Part shown: positions 12,601 through 25,630 of the stretch, piece after piece
Numbering within the stretch: the stretch's first letter is position 1
How the letters are laid out: the number at the start of each line of letters is the position of its first letter
DNA from: Syngnathus acus
Taxonomy: Eukaryota > Chordata > Actinopteri > Syngnathiformes > Syngnathidae
Direction of reading: 5' to 3'
Assembly: GCF_901709675.1 (NCBI RefSeq)
Contig: NC_051095.1
Span: 10,863,956 to 10,927,955, forward strand
DNA length: 64,000 nucleotides
Position numbers and translations under genes: made by a program
Notes under the pieces: model-generated
Told to the model about the DNA's origin: nothing
Database searches by the model: none
Seen by the model: only the letters and a program-made list of their open reading frames with translations

Positions 12601-13127
12601 GATAGTGCTTGAGCAAGGCCGTATTTGCACTGCAGATTTATGCGTACGCACATGGCCATATCACTCAACCTCTTTGTCACTTGAGTGTGTGTGTGTGTGG
12701 GGGGGGGTCAAGTGTTCCAATGCATTAAGTTTCATGAGGGGATGCACAGTGAAAACCCAAAGAGAAATTAGATGGTCAATATCCACATTTAACTTGAAGG
12801 CACATTGCAACCACAATCGAGATGCACGACGGACATTAGACAAAATGAAGTGCATTAATTCTGTGCAATCAGTAAAGGCAGTGCTACTTCCATGCCATGT
12901 TAATCCCTCTGGGCAGCATCATTCCCCATCACATTAAAATATGTTTTTAAATAACAATTGAGCGGTTGAGTGTTACCCCGATTTCTCCCTAGTTGAGATG
13001 TACAGGCTTAAAACGATTCAAATTTTAAAATGACGTTTTTTTTTAAACACAAAATCACACAAATCTGGCATTTCAACACAGGTGTGTAGACTTTTTAGAT
13101 GTAGATTAAACTTTCATTTTAGCTCAC
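9601..13127. other. Non-coding stretch, no gene seen
   Basis: AT-rich sequence without recognisable exons. A short gtcaagtcaagtttatttt motif near 11069-11090 resembles the 3' tail of some fish retroelements but is too short to classify. A GT run followed by poly-G lies at 12684-12708. Confidence 0.55.
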
Positions 13128-13625
13128 TCTTTATCGCATGCTCCCACTCCATTCTTACCTCTGGTGAACAAGACCCCAAGATACTTGAACACCAGGATCT
13201 TACTCCCCCCCTCCCCAAACTCTTTTCCAATGAGGACCATGGCCTCCAATTTGATGTTACTGATTCTCATCCAAACCAATTTAAACTTGGTGCAAACCAC
13301 TCCATCAGGACTTTGACGATGAAGCCAACAAGTTCGTTACTCCAGATCATCCCTCACAGGACTCCCCGAGAAGCACGGTTCAATACCTTCTCCATATCCA
13401 TAAAGCGGACCGGGAAAGCTGAACAGTGTAAAACCGTCATTGTAAAACACCCTCCAGTGCCTTTTCTTATTAAGGACGACCACAACCCCGGTCTACCAAT
13501 CTTGTGGCGCTGTCTAGGGAATGTTCCACATATTTGTCCACTCAGACAGCCCCACAACAGTCTTTAGCAACTCTGTGAAAATCTCACCTGATCCTTACGA
13601 GTGAGGAGCTTCTTAACCATGTCTG
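13128..13625 (-). mobile_element. Degenerate Rex3 (RTE-clade) LINE fragment
   Basis: The plus strand reads as the antisense of a decayed Rex3 reverse-transcriptase region. Recognisable landmarks, in the usual antisense order, are gaacaagaccccaagatact, gaggaccatggcctccaatt, ctgattctcatcc, actccccgagaagcacggtt, accttctccatatccataaa and gaccacaaccccggtctacc. Compared with the family sequence as I know it, internal blocks are missing, including the segment around the usual gacaaagggcagcc motif. All frames are broken. This is an old, internally deleted, inactive copy. Confidence 0.7.
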
Positions 13626-16600
13626 GACAAATGAGGTTAAGAGCAAAATAGAAAAAGAACATCGCCTTATGTCTTATTTATGAGACTCTATTGCGGTTTC
13701 ATTTTCATGCTCGCTGTGCTGGTGTCTCATCCATCAGTTTCACTTGAGTGATTTTGACACAAATAGGTTTAGCTCCGTTCTACTCAGATTATATATGTAT
13801 GCACTGTAAAATCTGAATATTATCCATAACAAAGGATGTACCATTTCAGTAAAAATTATAATAGGACTGCCTTGAATAACAAGGATTAAACCAGGCAAAT
13901 TAAAATGTCAGACTTTGTCATCTCCATTATTATGTCACTGCACTCATCTGTAACTGACATTATATTTTCAGCACAATTCACCAAATACTTTTGTGTTTTT
14001 TTGTTTTGTTTAGGGCCCACATTAAATGCACATAGCCTAGTTTTTTCTTTCTAATCCTTCAAATGTATCCAAGAGATCAAAAACAACAGTCGAGGGTCAA
14101 ACCAATTGTGTCGGCAGGAAGCATGTCGCTAAAAGCATTGTCCTTTGTAAAAGAAGACAGCTAATTTATGTTGTCCGCATTTACAGATGCTCCAAGATAG
14201 TCGTTATAGATCTCTGTCTGGGCACATCAAGGATTTGGCTGTTATCGTCATGGGAATGAGACTGAAAATAGCCGCTGGAACTGCAGTCAAAGAGCATTAC
14301 ATTACACAGACAGACACAGCACAACCATGTTAGTACAAAGCCGTGAGCTCTCGGGACTGCCACATTGATTTGTGGCTTTTTGAACCGACAGAAAACAAGC
14401 TTGCATCCTATCTCACTCCTGTGCGACAACTACAGGAGGTCCGGTTACTGATTATAATTGGCATAGCGTGATTCCAAATGTGCACTCTGAATCACACTGT
14501 CACTGGAGCAGCGGGGGACTAACGTCTATACGGCGATGATGCGTTCTAAAATGGCAATGTCTTTAAATGCGTATACACTCCGTAGTCTAGTTTTAAATGA
14601 ACGTTTCCACTTCAGAAAAAGTAACAAGTTCAATGGGAGGCTTTGATATCTTTAAATCACATTATTCTTAGCTTCATTAGTGCCAGTCAAGCTCCTTAAT
14701 AGTCAATTTTATACCTGTCATTTCAATTTCGGAACTGATGTTTTTAATTAAATGTGGAGGAGAACATTTTAAGCCCTCAAGATGTTAGAATTACAAACTT
14801 TTGAGGAATATACGTACATCTCAAAAGTTTGAATTCAGGTCATGCCTGTTGCATGAGACATCAAATTTAACTCCTGCTTGTTTTGTTTTTACACTTGTTG
14901 TTTTTGCAGTGGTCAATTGTTGGGGTCAAATTTACATAATATCGCCTCCACATGGATTTTCTCCACCAAGTAGTGGTCCGTTTGCATGAGCCAGAACCGC
15001 CCCCCAAAACACATTGGTATTCTCTACCAGAGTTTTACAAGTAGATGCTAAATGTATTTGAAGTTGATACCTCTTAGTGAAAACATAATATTGCCAGTAT
15101 AATATTAAGAGTGGTTTGAGTTTGTCTGAAAAATTCACAGAATTTGTTCGTCCCTACTGTCAACTGGCAAAAAAATGCCCTTGAGCTTTGATTCGATCAA
15201 TTCTGCAATGAGAAACCTGTTGCTCCTGATGTGCCTGTGCTCAAGATGAATTAACATATGATACCATCGAGCACCCTCAGATGTGAATCTCCATTAGTCC
15301 TTTTCTGAATTTCTCTGACTTCAGGCACAGTCCACTGGCCCACCAACTGGAACCCGGTGCACCTTCTTCAAAGCTCTAAAAAAGTCCCCCCTGGCATCCT
15401 ACAGCAATGTCACTTGCCCTTTATTACTGTATTTGAATCCCCGAATTAGTTGGCACTCCTGTGGAATGTTCCCCTCCGGACAATCGTACTGTGACCACAT
15501 TAATTTCAGGTCGCTGGAGTGTCCTAAGATGCAAATCGAGTCATCTATGAATAAAACGGTGTGGGCTAGATAGAGGGCAGCTTGTCACAACAATGGGCAG
15601 GAATGAGAAAATATTAGAGTGGCATAGAAGGCCTGTGAAATGACTGAGAAATGGGGTAATTACGTTTTGTAAAATTGATGAAACTGCTGAGATGAGACCA
15701 AAGCTCACATCAGAGGAAGAGGTGTGTTTGTCAGTGTCAGGAATCCTTCCCAGATGGGAAGAGTTCATTGAAGTCAGGTCTCTTTTTCATTAATATTAAA
15801 AGTTACTCCTTTGACTTCACAACTTATATGTGTGAGGTGATGCTTATAATATCTTCTCTAGTTCACCTTAAAAATAATTGATAGGTTTTAGGTAAGGGTG
15901 GCTCAAGTGATTCCATAGACTGACTTATGGACCATTCTTTGGTCTCCCTCATCTGAGAGGACTTTCTTGCTCCAATGAAGTTGAAAGCGTACCGCAATGT
16001 CTTGGCAAGATATACGATCATGATTCAGAGGAAAAAAGAAAAAAGAAGAAACCAGTTTGGTGGGAACAAATGCAAAAATATATTTTGCCATATCTCAACT
16101 TGCCTATTATCTGGTCTGCCGTTTAACTAATTTTAACTAATAATGTGCAATACATTTTTGGTAGGCCGCTGTACATATTCCAACAAGCTTTTTAGTATGG
16201 GGTTGCATTAGGGAGGGTTACCAATCACAATGTGTCATTGCAGTGTCTGGTTCCAGATGTGTCATATGACCCCTCTCTTGAGACCTCCTAATAGCTACAA
16301 GACAACAACAACCAAGTGGTCTGATGGTGGGTACTCCCATCTGCAGAATCATTGATACAGATCCCCATGTATGGCAGCCATCTGTCTTGGTTGCTAGTTC
16401 AACAGCTGTGAACAAGTTGCACTTAAAACATACGCCAACATCCAACCATTTTCCAAGCCTGCTCCTATTTGGCTCGGTCTCGGCAGTAGAAGTGCCCACA
16501 AACAGCGATGATTATTTTTGTCCTAAATTGTTTCTCCACGCTGCTCGCACAGCACGCTGTGTGCCTACTTTGTGTGTGACATTGTAAGAACATTACTGAC

Positions 16601-16747
16601 GCCAAATGTGTGTCTTCCGGTTCACCCGGCTGCGCAAACTACCGTGCATTAACTTTGTATGTGCGGTAATTGCATTGTGAGTGTAGTTTAATTTGCGTTC
16701 GGTCTGAGTGCAGCATCAGGTGAACTAGAGCATATCGCAGCTTATTT

Positions 16748-16910
16748 TGGGTGATAGGTGGGTACAGCCTTGCGTGGTCAGCAGCCAATCACAGAGCTTA
16801 TACAGATGAAGAACCATTCTCCCGTTACCTTCTATTGACAATTCAGTTTTCATTGAAACTGATGTGATTTTTTTTAATGTGGGAGGAACCAAAGTACCTG
16901 GTAAAAATAG
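16748..16910 (-). repeat. Decayed SINE relic (same family as 1920-2300)
   Basis: The plus strand retains the order of SINE body motifs: gataggtgggtacagcc, cagccaatcacag, then aatgtgggaggaaccaaagt. These match the central part of the intact SINE with many substitutions. Both ends are lost. Confidence 0.6.
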
Positions 16911-18786
16911 CATACAAGGATGGGGAACTTTGAGGGATTGTTTGAGCTAATAGGTTCTGACATTTAACCTGATGACATGTCTTTGTGGGCGGGTGCATGT
17001 GTCAAGGCATGTTGAGAAATTGGTTGTTGATGCTTTGTTTACTTGCCCAATCATCAGCATCCCTCAATGGAGTAATACATGAGGAACATTTTCAAGTGCG
17101 TCATTTGGAGGCGGGCAGGCATGGGAGTGTATTTTCCTCCATTCCAAACCAGCCATTACCCTCATTTTACACTCTTTGGCTTTTGTGCCGGAAACTACTT
17201 TCCTTCCCCTCAGACTATCATGCCCCTGTCTCGTTACACACCGACCCTCTTCTCCTCATTAGCTGACGACAATATTAGCTTGGCATGTTTGTGTGTATGT
17301 TACTGCGTGCTTGCTCATATATGTGTGTTACTCCTTGGAGTCATTCTGTTGGCAGGGCAGTCTTAAAAAGCAGCTCATTAGCGAGTCCATTCGGACCCCA
17401 GCAACTCCTTCTCCCTCTCTTGCAGCTTGCTATGGACACATTAGGCCAATGATGGTCTCGCACTCTAATGGAGGAGAACGAGAGCATCAGCGCTGAGCTG
17501 TTCTTGTTTGCTCTTCTTTTAATTATACCTCCCCTGCCAACCTAAATTGCTCCGGTCTCAAGCTTTCTTAACGTTCACCTTGGCACAACACATAGCTCTG
17601 ATCATCAGAATACGCTGACGGCAGGATTTTTTTTATTTTCTTTTAGAAGGTGCTCTATTTAACTGATGGTCTGTGTTTCAAAATGTACCGGTCGTTTGCC
17701 TCGGCGTACTTTGTGAGGCGTGTCGCATGGCCTCTGAGAATGGGTGTTGGCAAAGGTCTAGTGTTTGTGCTATGAGGAAAAGGAAAACATCAATGCCTTG
17801 ACTGCCTTTATGGTTTGCCTTGCGTTTCATCTGATTAAGACTTTGAGGTGTTTGGGAAAAAGTTCTTGAAGCATGGCAAACTTAATTCGCAGGAACTTCC
17901 AAAGTTGAACAGATCATCAGTCAAACTGTTCAGAAGCTTTTGTGTTTGAAAAGCATTATGTTTAGGATAGATTTAGTTTTTTTTATAATCTGTCCAGAAT
18001 TTCAGAGTTCATGGGACAAAAATGGTATTTCTTTCTTGAATTTAGTTAAAGTGATGGGGTAGAATTTCTTCATTATACAGTGACATTCCAAGTCTTAATT
18101 TGACGTTAAATTGACGTTGTTGCATGGATAAAAAAAAAAGCTTTTCTTTACCAGTGATGTTTCAGTAAACATTTGAATTGATTACAAAATAAATGAGCAT
18201 GATCTGTGTTTGTTGACTGTTCAAAAAACGATTCAGTTTTGGTTCACGTTATGTCATGTTATCCCCGTGTCCATTTTTCATGTCTCGTCTTGCTTGTCAG
18301 GTTTTTGCTTCTGCCTGTTCTCGTCAGCCAATCAGCTCCAGCAACCTTTCTTATCCAGGTATATATTGGGGTCTCCTCAGTTTGCTTGTGTCTAGTTTCT
18401 TGGTTACCTTTGGTCTTGCTGTTGGGTGTCAGGTTAATCCAGCCATGTTGTTTCTTCTTGTTGTGAAATTATTCTCCATGTTTCCTTTATTACTTTGAAC
18501 CTTGTTGTTTTAGACTTCATATTCATATTTTTGTTTTCCTTTTTGCTTCCCTCGGTTGCGTTTGACACCTTTAAAAAAGAGAGCCAACATGAATAAGAAG
18601 GACCTCAGTACATTAATAAAAACTGGATGCACTGCTTCAAGGAACAAACATAATCCTGTTTATTGTACGTATTGCTGTCTTCACACTTAGTTTGATTTTC
18701 TGGTCTGAATCGGAGCAGAAAATGTAAGTAAAGCATTGAGTCAATCTCAAACTGTTGTTGACCTTAATATTCAAACCTGATGGCTG

Positions 18787-18905
18787 TTTGTCGGATTACG
18801 GGAGGACACCCACAAACCTACTGGGAGAAAAAAAAGACATACAATTGACCGAGATTTGAACCCAGAACCTCTTGACTCTTCGGCAGACTTGCTAACCACA
18901 GCGTA
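18787..18905 (-). repeat. Decayed SINE relic, tRNA-head end
   Basis: It contains the body-to-head transition of the SINE: acccacaaacctactgggag, then gagatttgaacccagaacct, then cagacttgctaaccaca. These correspond to the antisense B box and the tRNA-like head. Confidence 0.55.
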
Positions 18906-21299
18906 ATGTGTTATTTTTCATTTTTTATTGACAAGATAAAACTGACTACTACTATAATTTTTTGACATTTAATCTGAATACAGGCCAAGGTCAAAATATT
19001 TTCTCTCAGCTCAGATTGTAATATCCGTTTTGTAAACTTTTTCAGATGATTTTTCAATGAAGAGTAATCAGAATGGTATTGTGCAAAACAATGCAAGCTT
19101 GACCGTGCTGGTTCTATTGTTTCACAGACATTTTTCAAATGTTTGCATGATATTATTAATTGTTTTGTGTATGTGTTGTGTACAGAGAAATGGAATTTCA
19201 GCAGATAGCTTGAGGGGAAACAAACAAGGCCTTGAGATGGGACGCCCCTTTAATTACACTGGGTAATTGTTTGTTTTTAATGGAAGCCCTCGGCTGTAAG
19301 CTAAAATTAATGACTGTCTCTAACTTTAAAAGGTTAAGTAAAGGAGGCACTTTTTGGCAAGTGCACATTATTTAATGACACGTGAAAGCTCTCAGTCAGT
19401 TCTATTTTTAGTGGAGACCGAGACAAAAGATTCATTTTTCATGGCTCTCTTTGATTTGCCCATTTGGCTTTCAAGGATCTTCTGTGACGTGAAAAGTCAG
19501 CGTATAGTGTATGACCGAGAGCTCAGCATGAATAAGTCAACAGTGTCAGAATTTTTGTTTATTCATTTATGAACATCTCCTCACTGATGCTCCTCAACCC
19601 GCTTGGGAATGCAACATCCCGTATCCTCTTTTTTGAAGCTTCATGCATTTTACAAAGCAGGTGGTCGTGGTATCTGTCTCACGTGACTTGCTTGTCAAGT
19701 GTTTCTCATAGCTTTACCCAACTGTCCTTGTCTTCTATATATTCACATGGGCAAAAAACACTAGCATCTAATTTGTCATTGGTTGTACCTTCTATTATGT
19801 CGGATTATAGTGGATGTCAGAATCAAAACACAAACAGGATACGCTGGGGCTTTTTCTTCGGCAATGAGCAAAAGGTCTTTTTCCAGACAATGCACAATAA
19901 ATGTCTCATATTGCTATCAGTGTTGAGTTGCAGGTTTTTATTTACTCACTGAATTAAATCGGTATGCAGTGGAGTGGAACCGGCATGCTCAGCGTTCACA
20001 AACCAAAATATCCACTGACAGATTGCTGATCAGATATTAATGAATACACAAATAAAATTCACTTTTAAGTATTCTACACCATCAACAATCATGCCTGAAT
20101 TATATCATGCTCATTAGGACCGGCTACCTCAGCATTGCAATTTTGGAGGGCACAAGAATAAGTTATGCCATATCATCTATGACTGGCTTCCCCAAATATT
20201 GAAAGTGATATATTTTCTGCAACTCAACATTCTTGTTTTGCTCTTCCACTAACACTTATAATTCAATCACGTCAAATTTCTATTTTGCGTTTGCTCCCAA
20301 ATTTTCCATGGTTAACAATTAGAGCAACCAAATACCTATCGGGCTGTCTCCGACACTTTTAACCTTTTGCCAACCGTGCCACAATCTTAGTAAATCAGGC
20401 CCCAAGAGTCCAACTTGTCTAATGTGAACACCCCGAGGTGCGCTTCAGCACAGAACGATTAATAAACCACAAGAACAAACGTGTCTGCATATCATAGACA
20501 TAAAGTTGGGTCATTAAAGGAGATATTTTAACTATTTGGGAGTATTGTTATGAATGGCTTGGACATGTAGTTTGGCCCGTTTCAGTCTAATGTAAAGTCC
20601 AGCTGGGCAATTGTTACCATGATTGACCATGTTCCAGTGAAATCTTGGGCCAAGTGCGCACTGTTAATATCTTACAAACGCCCCTACTTCCCACCTTTGT
20701 GTAGTGAACAACACTTTTGGCCACATTTTTTTTCCTTTATATCAAGCTCATCATCAATTTTGTAATTGGAGTGGTTTGTTCCTTACTGCTGCTTTATGCA
20801 GGTTGGTCGCCTGGCACAAAAAATGCTTTTAATAGGAGATAAGTGGTGCACTGAATGGAAACTAAAGGATAGCAGATTAAGTCGGGCAAAGAGTGGTGGA
20901 AACACACCTAGCTTTGCTGGTCAGCACTTTTGGCAAAGCAATATGTTCTTGATTCAGACAATATATACTGCAGCAAAAATCCATTATTCATTCTTATATG
21001 AAGCTGCCCGAGGAAAGGCCACCTGACAGCTAATTTATGTGAATGGAAAAAAGTAAAAAACAACATTAAAGATGGCAGGTACTCATGTGTGAAAAAAGCC
21101 ATCTGTGTGTCCTTAAAAATAAGACTGAGAGACTTTGCATTAACCATTATAAACGCGAATAAAATAAAGCACTTCACTGTCCAATACTTGTCAAATGTTT
21201 GACTGAATTTTACCACTATTCACTATTCAGCATCACACTTAGTCATTACCTAAATGGTTGTCAGGCAAAAGAAAATGGACTTCTGGTATTCATCTAAAT

Positions 21300-21579
21300 A
21301 AGGGGTGTCAAACTGGGTGTGTTTTTATCTTGGGCCACTTCGTCGTTACGGCTTCCCTCAGCGGGACGTATTTTATATTAAATATTTTCTTCATTGTTCA
21401 AGAAAACTGTAAAATGCTAAAACGTTTCATACAAATCTCAACAATATTATTTATTACACATGCAAATTAAAAATTATGGTACAGATTTTAGCAAGAATCA
21501 TGAGAGTTGACATAATTTGATCTTGCGGGCCATATACGTAGAATGACATGGTGGGCCGGATTTAGTTTGATACTTATTT
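21300..21579. mobile_element. hAT-type MITE with 8-bp target duplication
   Basis: The left end is aaggggtgtcaaactggg and the right end, read inverted, is aaataagtatcaaact, giving imperfect terminal inverted repeats. The identical 8-mer atctaaat flanks the element at 21292-21299 and 21580-21587, the target-duplication length of hAT transposons. The interior carries the gggcca/gggccgg words common in fish elements of this kind. No transposase frame is present, so it is non-autonomous. Confidence 0.72.
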
Positions 21580-21654
21580 ATCTAAATGATGTTCTCCATT
21601 CTCCATAGCTGTGCACAGTGGTGGCGAAATAGGAACATGCGTATTTACAACACG

Positions 21655-21702
21655 TCGGTACACACTCAACTGGTTGCCGGCCAATCGCAATCCCACTAGC
21701 TG
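21655..21702 (-). repeat. Short SINE relic
   Basis: The motif cggtacacactcaactggttgccggccaatcgcaat closely follows the SINE body sequence seen at about 2015-2050. Only this short block survives. Confidence 0.5.
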
Positions 21703-24700
21703 CAACAATTAGCAAACTATGTCTTTAGGTGACACACAAATGGTTAAAAAAAATCAATGACTGAATTTCTTGACTTTCTTCACATTAACATTGACTATAA
21801 AACAACTGTGTAGTCGTTCACTCTTAGAATGAAAAAAAATACATCATTTTCTATCTGGACAGTGTTTCGAGACAAGATAAACGAAACAGGCGAACATCAG
21901 AGAATAAAACCCATTGCGTTAACTCTGCTCTGTTCCCCCAGATGGCTTAATTTAACCGATAGCACTGCTACCATCTTGGCCGCTTTTATCGAAGACTCAA
22001 CTCCATGCTGAGTTTATCAATGTGTAGGTGCGAACACTCATTCCAGGCGTCCTGTCGTTTGACACTTGGAAATAGAATTCTAACATCTGTGAGTCTGGGG
22101 GAAAAGGATGTTATCCACAAATTAAGTTCAGAAGAAACACCTCAAATTGAAGCCACATGTTTCATAAAAGTAAACAGTCTGAACTATAGGGTGAGTATCT
22201 CAGATACTTTATTGCGTAACAACAATTATCTTCACCATTCATTTCATTTTGAAATGAATATCTATAAAAGCAGTCGATAGAGGTGAAAATATTGCGCTCT
22301 GCATATCAGCACAAAGGGTTGCTGGCGAAGAACAGTTTAAAGCTTTTAATTCACATTGTTACATGCATAAATATGTGTTCATTAACAGGAATGATATGAA
22401 GGCACTCTGCCAGATCTCACTAGGGGTGATGAAGCCTGGAGCAAATGTGAGGTCCTGTCGACTTTCTTCACAGTTTATAGCCCATGCGGCAACACTCCAC
22501 TAAGTAGCATGAAGTTACAGTTGACTTCATGCAGTGTTTTCCTATTAAACACCACACAGTATGTCATTTCCGATATGTCCTAAAAATCTCAGGACACTGA
22601 AACAGCGCATTTATGGAGGCTTCTTCTATTGTCCTCATCAAGAGTGAACAAGTCCACCAAAACAGCACTGAATCAGTTCCCGATCGTCTCCTATTGGAGG
22701 AACATTTGCATCAAAATCCTCTTGCCGCGCCGCCCAGCCAATATTCCATTCAGTCCCTAACCACATACACAATGAATTGATGTGCCCTGCTAAGCGCAGT
22801 GTGAAAAGAGCTTCAGTCAGTCCATCAGCCGAATAATAGCCACATTTGAGGAAATGCACTAGTAACAGCAGGCTACCTTTGCCAAATTGGGGCGATTCAT
22901 TCACACGCTATGGGCCCAATATATAATTTTTGAGGTTACAAACAGGCACGCAAGGGACTACTACGTTGTCGACCCACCTTCAAAATTGTCCCTTTATAGT
23001 CCTTTTCTAAATGTTGAATCGATTTTGAATGCCACCACATTTTTAGCAGCACGTTAGCTTGAATTATGCTGAACTGGTTGATTTGAGTAAAGTTGGCAAA
23101 TATATTGTACCTATTTTGCACTTCTTTTATAATCAATGATGACTTATCCTGCCAGTCGCATAGTAAAGTAGAAGCATAAACAAATGGGGGGAAAAATAGA
23201 TTCAATTTTCTCATGTTGGCATTACCCTGCATTTTAAAACACAGCCTTGGCAATGATTAGGTGTTTGTCTCAATTAACCTGCAGTTGCTCATCAGGAAAC
23301 AGGGGAATACAACTGGCTGCAATAGTATTTAAATTGAATCTAATGCACCTGATAATAAGTGAATTTTCTAGCTTAATTACAAACCGCTCATCTGTTCTCC
23401 TCCGGAATGAGGATGCCACTCCATTATGTTGTCAACGTTTAATATTCTGTTTAAAAACATGTATGCTCAGCCATTTCATTGTCACCCCCTCCTCCTCACT
23501 CATGGGACCAGTATTGCGGCAAGAATTAACTTCTATTTACGTGTAGAGGGAAAGCTGACTTGCTGCAAACAACTTTGAACATGACTGTGGACGCAATTAA
23601 AATTGCTTGCAAAACTATTATTGTACACTCAAGATTGATGATGTACACAGCAATACACAACACTACACGCTAAAGCGCTATTCACCAATTACCTAATTGG
23701 CTTTCTTCAGACAGATTTCAAAACAAACAATAGACTTAATCATGTGTTCTTACAATTTCATAATACGGTATATCTACAAAATAAAATATGCAATCCCCTG
23801 GGATGATCCTTTTGCAGCGGGTTAAAGGAGGCTTTTGTCAAAGTTAGCGGTGGACAAGAGAAAACTTTAATCACAAAGTCCCACAGCCCTTGCTAAGCAA
23901 CACAAATCTAGATTAGCACACACAAGAAATCGGATGTCACTAACCCGCACGGGTATGCGCTATGGATCTTAAGAGGCATAAATATTTCTGATCATTTACA
24001 GTGACTATCCATGAGAAATTAACCTGATAAATGTAAACATTGATTTGAAGTCTCGACTGTCATGATGCGACATTCATTTGGTTTTGATTTAGAAATAAGT
24101 TTGTTTTCTTTGTGCTCCTTTTGTATGCGTCTGTCTCGTGCTTATTTATCCCATTAAGAAGAAGCGTGGTTTAATTTATGATGAATGTATGCAAATAACT
24201 ACTAATAATTGATCTTGTGTTTTGTCGTAAGAATCCATGCATAGATTCAAACTAAATTTGTTTGCAAGTCCTGCGGCAAGTGTAAAATGTGAAAGGTTTT
24301 CAGTGCAGGTATATTCTCTTTCCTCGTTTGTTCAGAATAAGTGACGTCTTCACGTCAAAGTGTTTTCCAAACACCAAGTGATCTCACTTCCTACATATGT
24401 GTGTAAGGTCCTTTGTGTGGTAATGTGTTTGTTTTTGTCATAGGCAACAATAATAATAAATAATAAGAATAATATGAATTAACACAAAATATTTGAGAGA
24501 CCTAAATTGTGAAGATGACCATTTTCTCAACCAATTCATGACTTTGGGGCTTTTGATACGTTCTTTTTTTCTGCCATTTTGTCAAAACACATCTGATCAT
24601 GTAAGCAAGCACTATATCTGGTGCTTAAATGTGTTTACTCATTTAACAGAGCTCCTATTTAAAGAGCTTAAGGTGACAAATCAGTGGTAGCGTTTGCTTT

Positions 24701-25517
24701 TTGCGTAAGCTAGCCTCATTCAAATACGTTTAGAAAGAGACAGAGAAAAAAAAAAACTCATAACAGCAAACAAACAAAATGTCCCTTTTCCAGATGGTAG
24801 CTGCAGTGTGAATGTTAAAACTACTGCTGTCAACCTTGCTCTTTAGTTCTGATGGCACATCATAAATATTGATGCAGGCATAATAGGTAGAATGCGTCAT
24901 GTGTTTACATTTATGTAACAGCTGAATGCATTTGGGGCCCAGGTGAGGGATGATTTGGTTGATTTTTCTACTTTCAGTTAAAATGGTAGCTGCATTTTTC
25001 TACCTTCAAAGGAGTCAAACCGCATAACTTGTTGTTCACATCAGACAGTAAATGTCAGGCAAATGAAAAGTCGTATGCTGACTGATGTTAAGACAGGTTT
25101 GGGAACGTGAGAATGGGGAGAAACACTTGGTAAGACAACAAATACCTTTAATTCCTTTTACTGACCCCCACTACCCACCCTCCATATTTACTGAAACCTT
25201 TCCAGTGATCTGACTGAGGATATTTATTCCAAAGGGCATTCTTATGAGATTCTCCCCTGCACGATTAGCACACAAAATACTTCAGTTGCTCATGTTTTTA
25301 TTTGCAGTCTGGTTCTTATTTAAATCTAGAATACATAAAAGTGTGTATTTTGTTTTGCAAGAAATGAGAACCATCAAGATTTCGTATTTTTGCCTGTCGT
25401 GCTTTGCCCGAGTTGCAGATGCTGCGTTTTTTGCTGTCAATGGTATTTAGAAAAAAATTTGAATTAAAGATAAAATACTCATTCATTTTCAACCTTTTCA
25501 CGCTTTCCTGATTTTTA

Positions 25518-25630
25518 TGGTCTTGGTCTTGTCTACGTCCCGGGTTGTCTCGGTCTTGGTCTTGGCTCAGTCTCAACTCCGTAAAGTCTCAATTTTGTCT
25601 CTGCTCTGTTCTCGGGCAAGCGAAGTCTCG
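25518..25630. repeat. GTCTYG-rich repetitive block
   Basis: Repeated gtcttg/gtctcg words (ggtcttggtcttgtc; gtctcggtcttggtcttgg; aagtctcaattttgtctc) form a low-complexity repeat that I have seen as a dispersed family in teleost genomes. It is not coding. Confidence 0.5.

Larger units (their letters stand above)
13631..21290. other. Non-coding stretch with scattered SINE relics
   Basis: No coding exon could be supported. Apart from the separately listed repeats the sequence is unclassified AT-rich DNA. A block near 18240-18560 contains a CCAAT motif (agccaatcagc, about 18326) followed by a TATA-like atatatt (about 18360). It could be a relic LTR or a repeat promoter, but no terminal repeats or target duplications were found. 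Confidence 0.5.
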
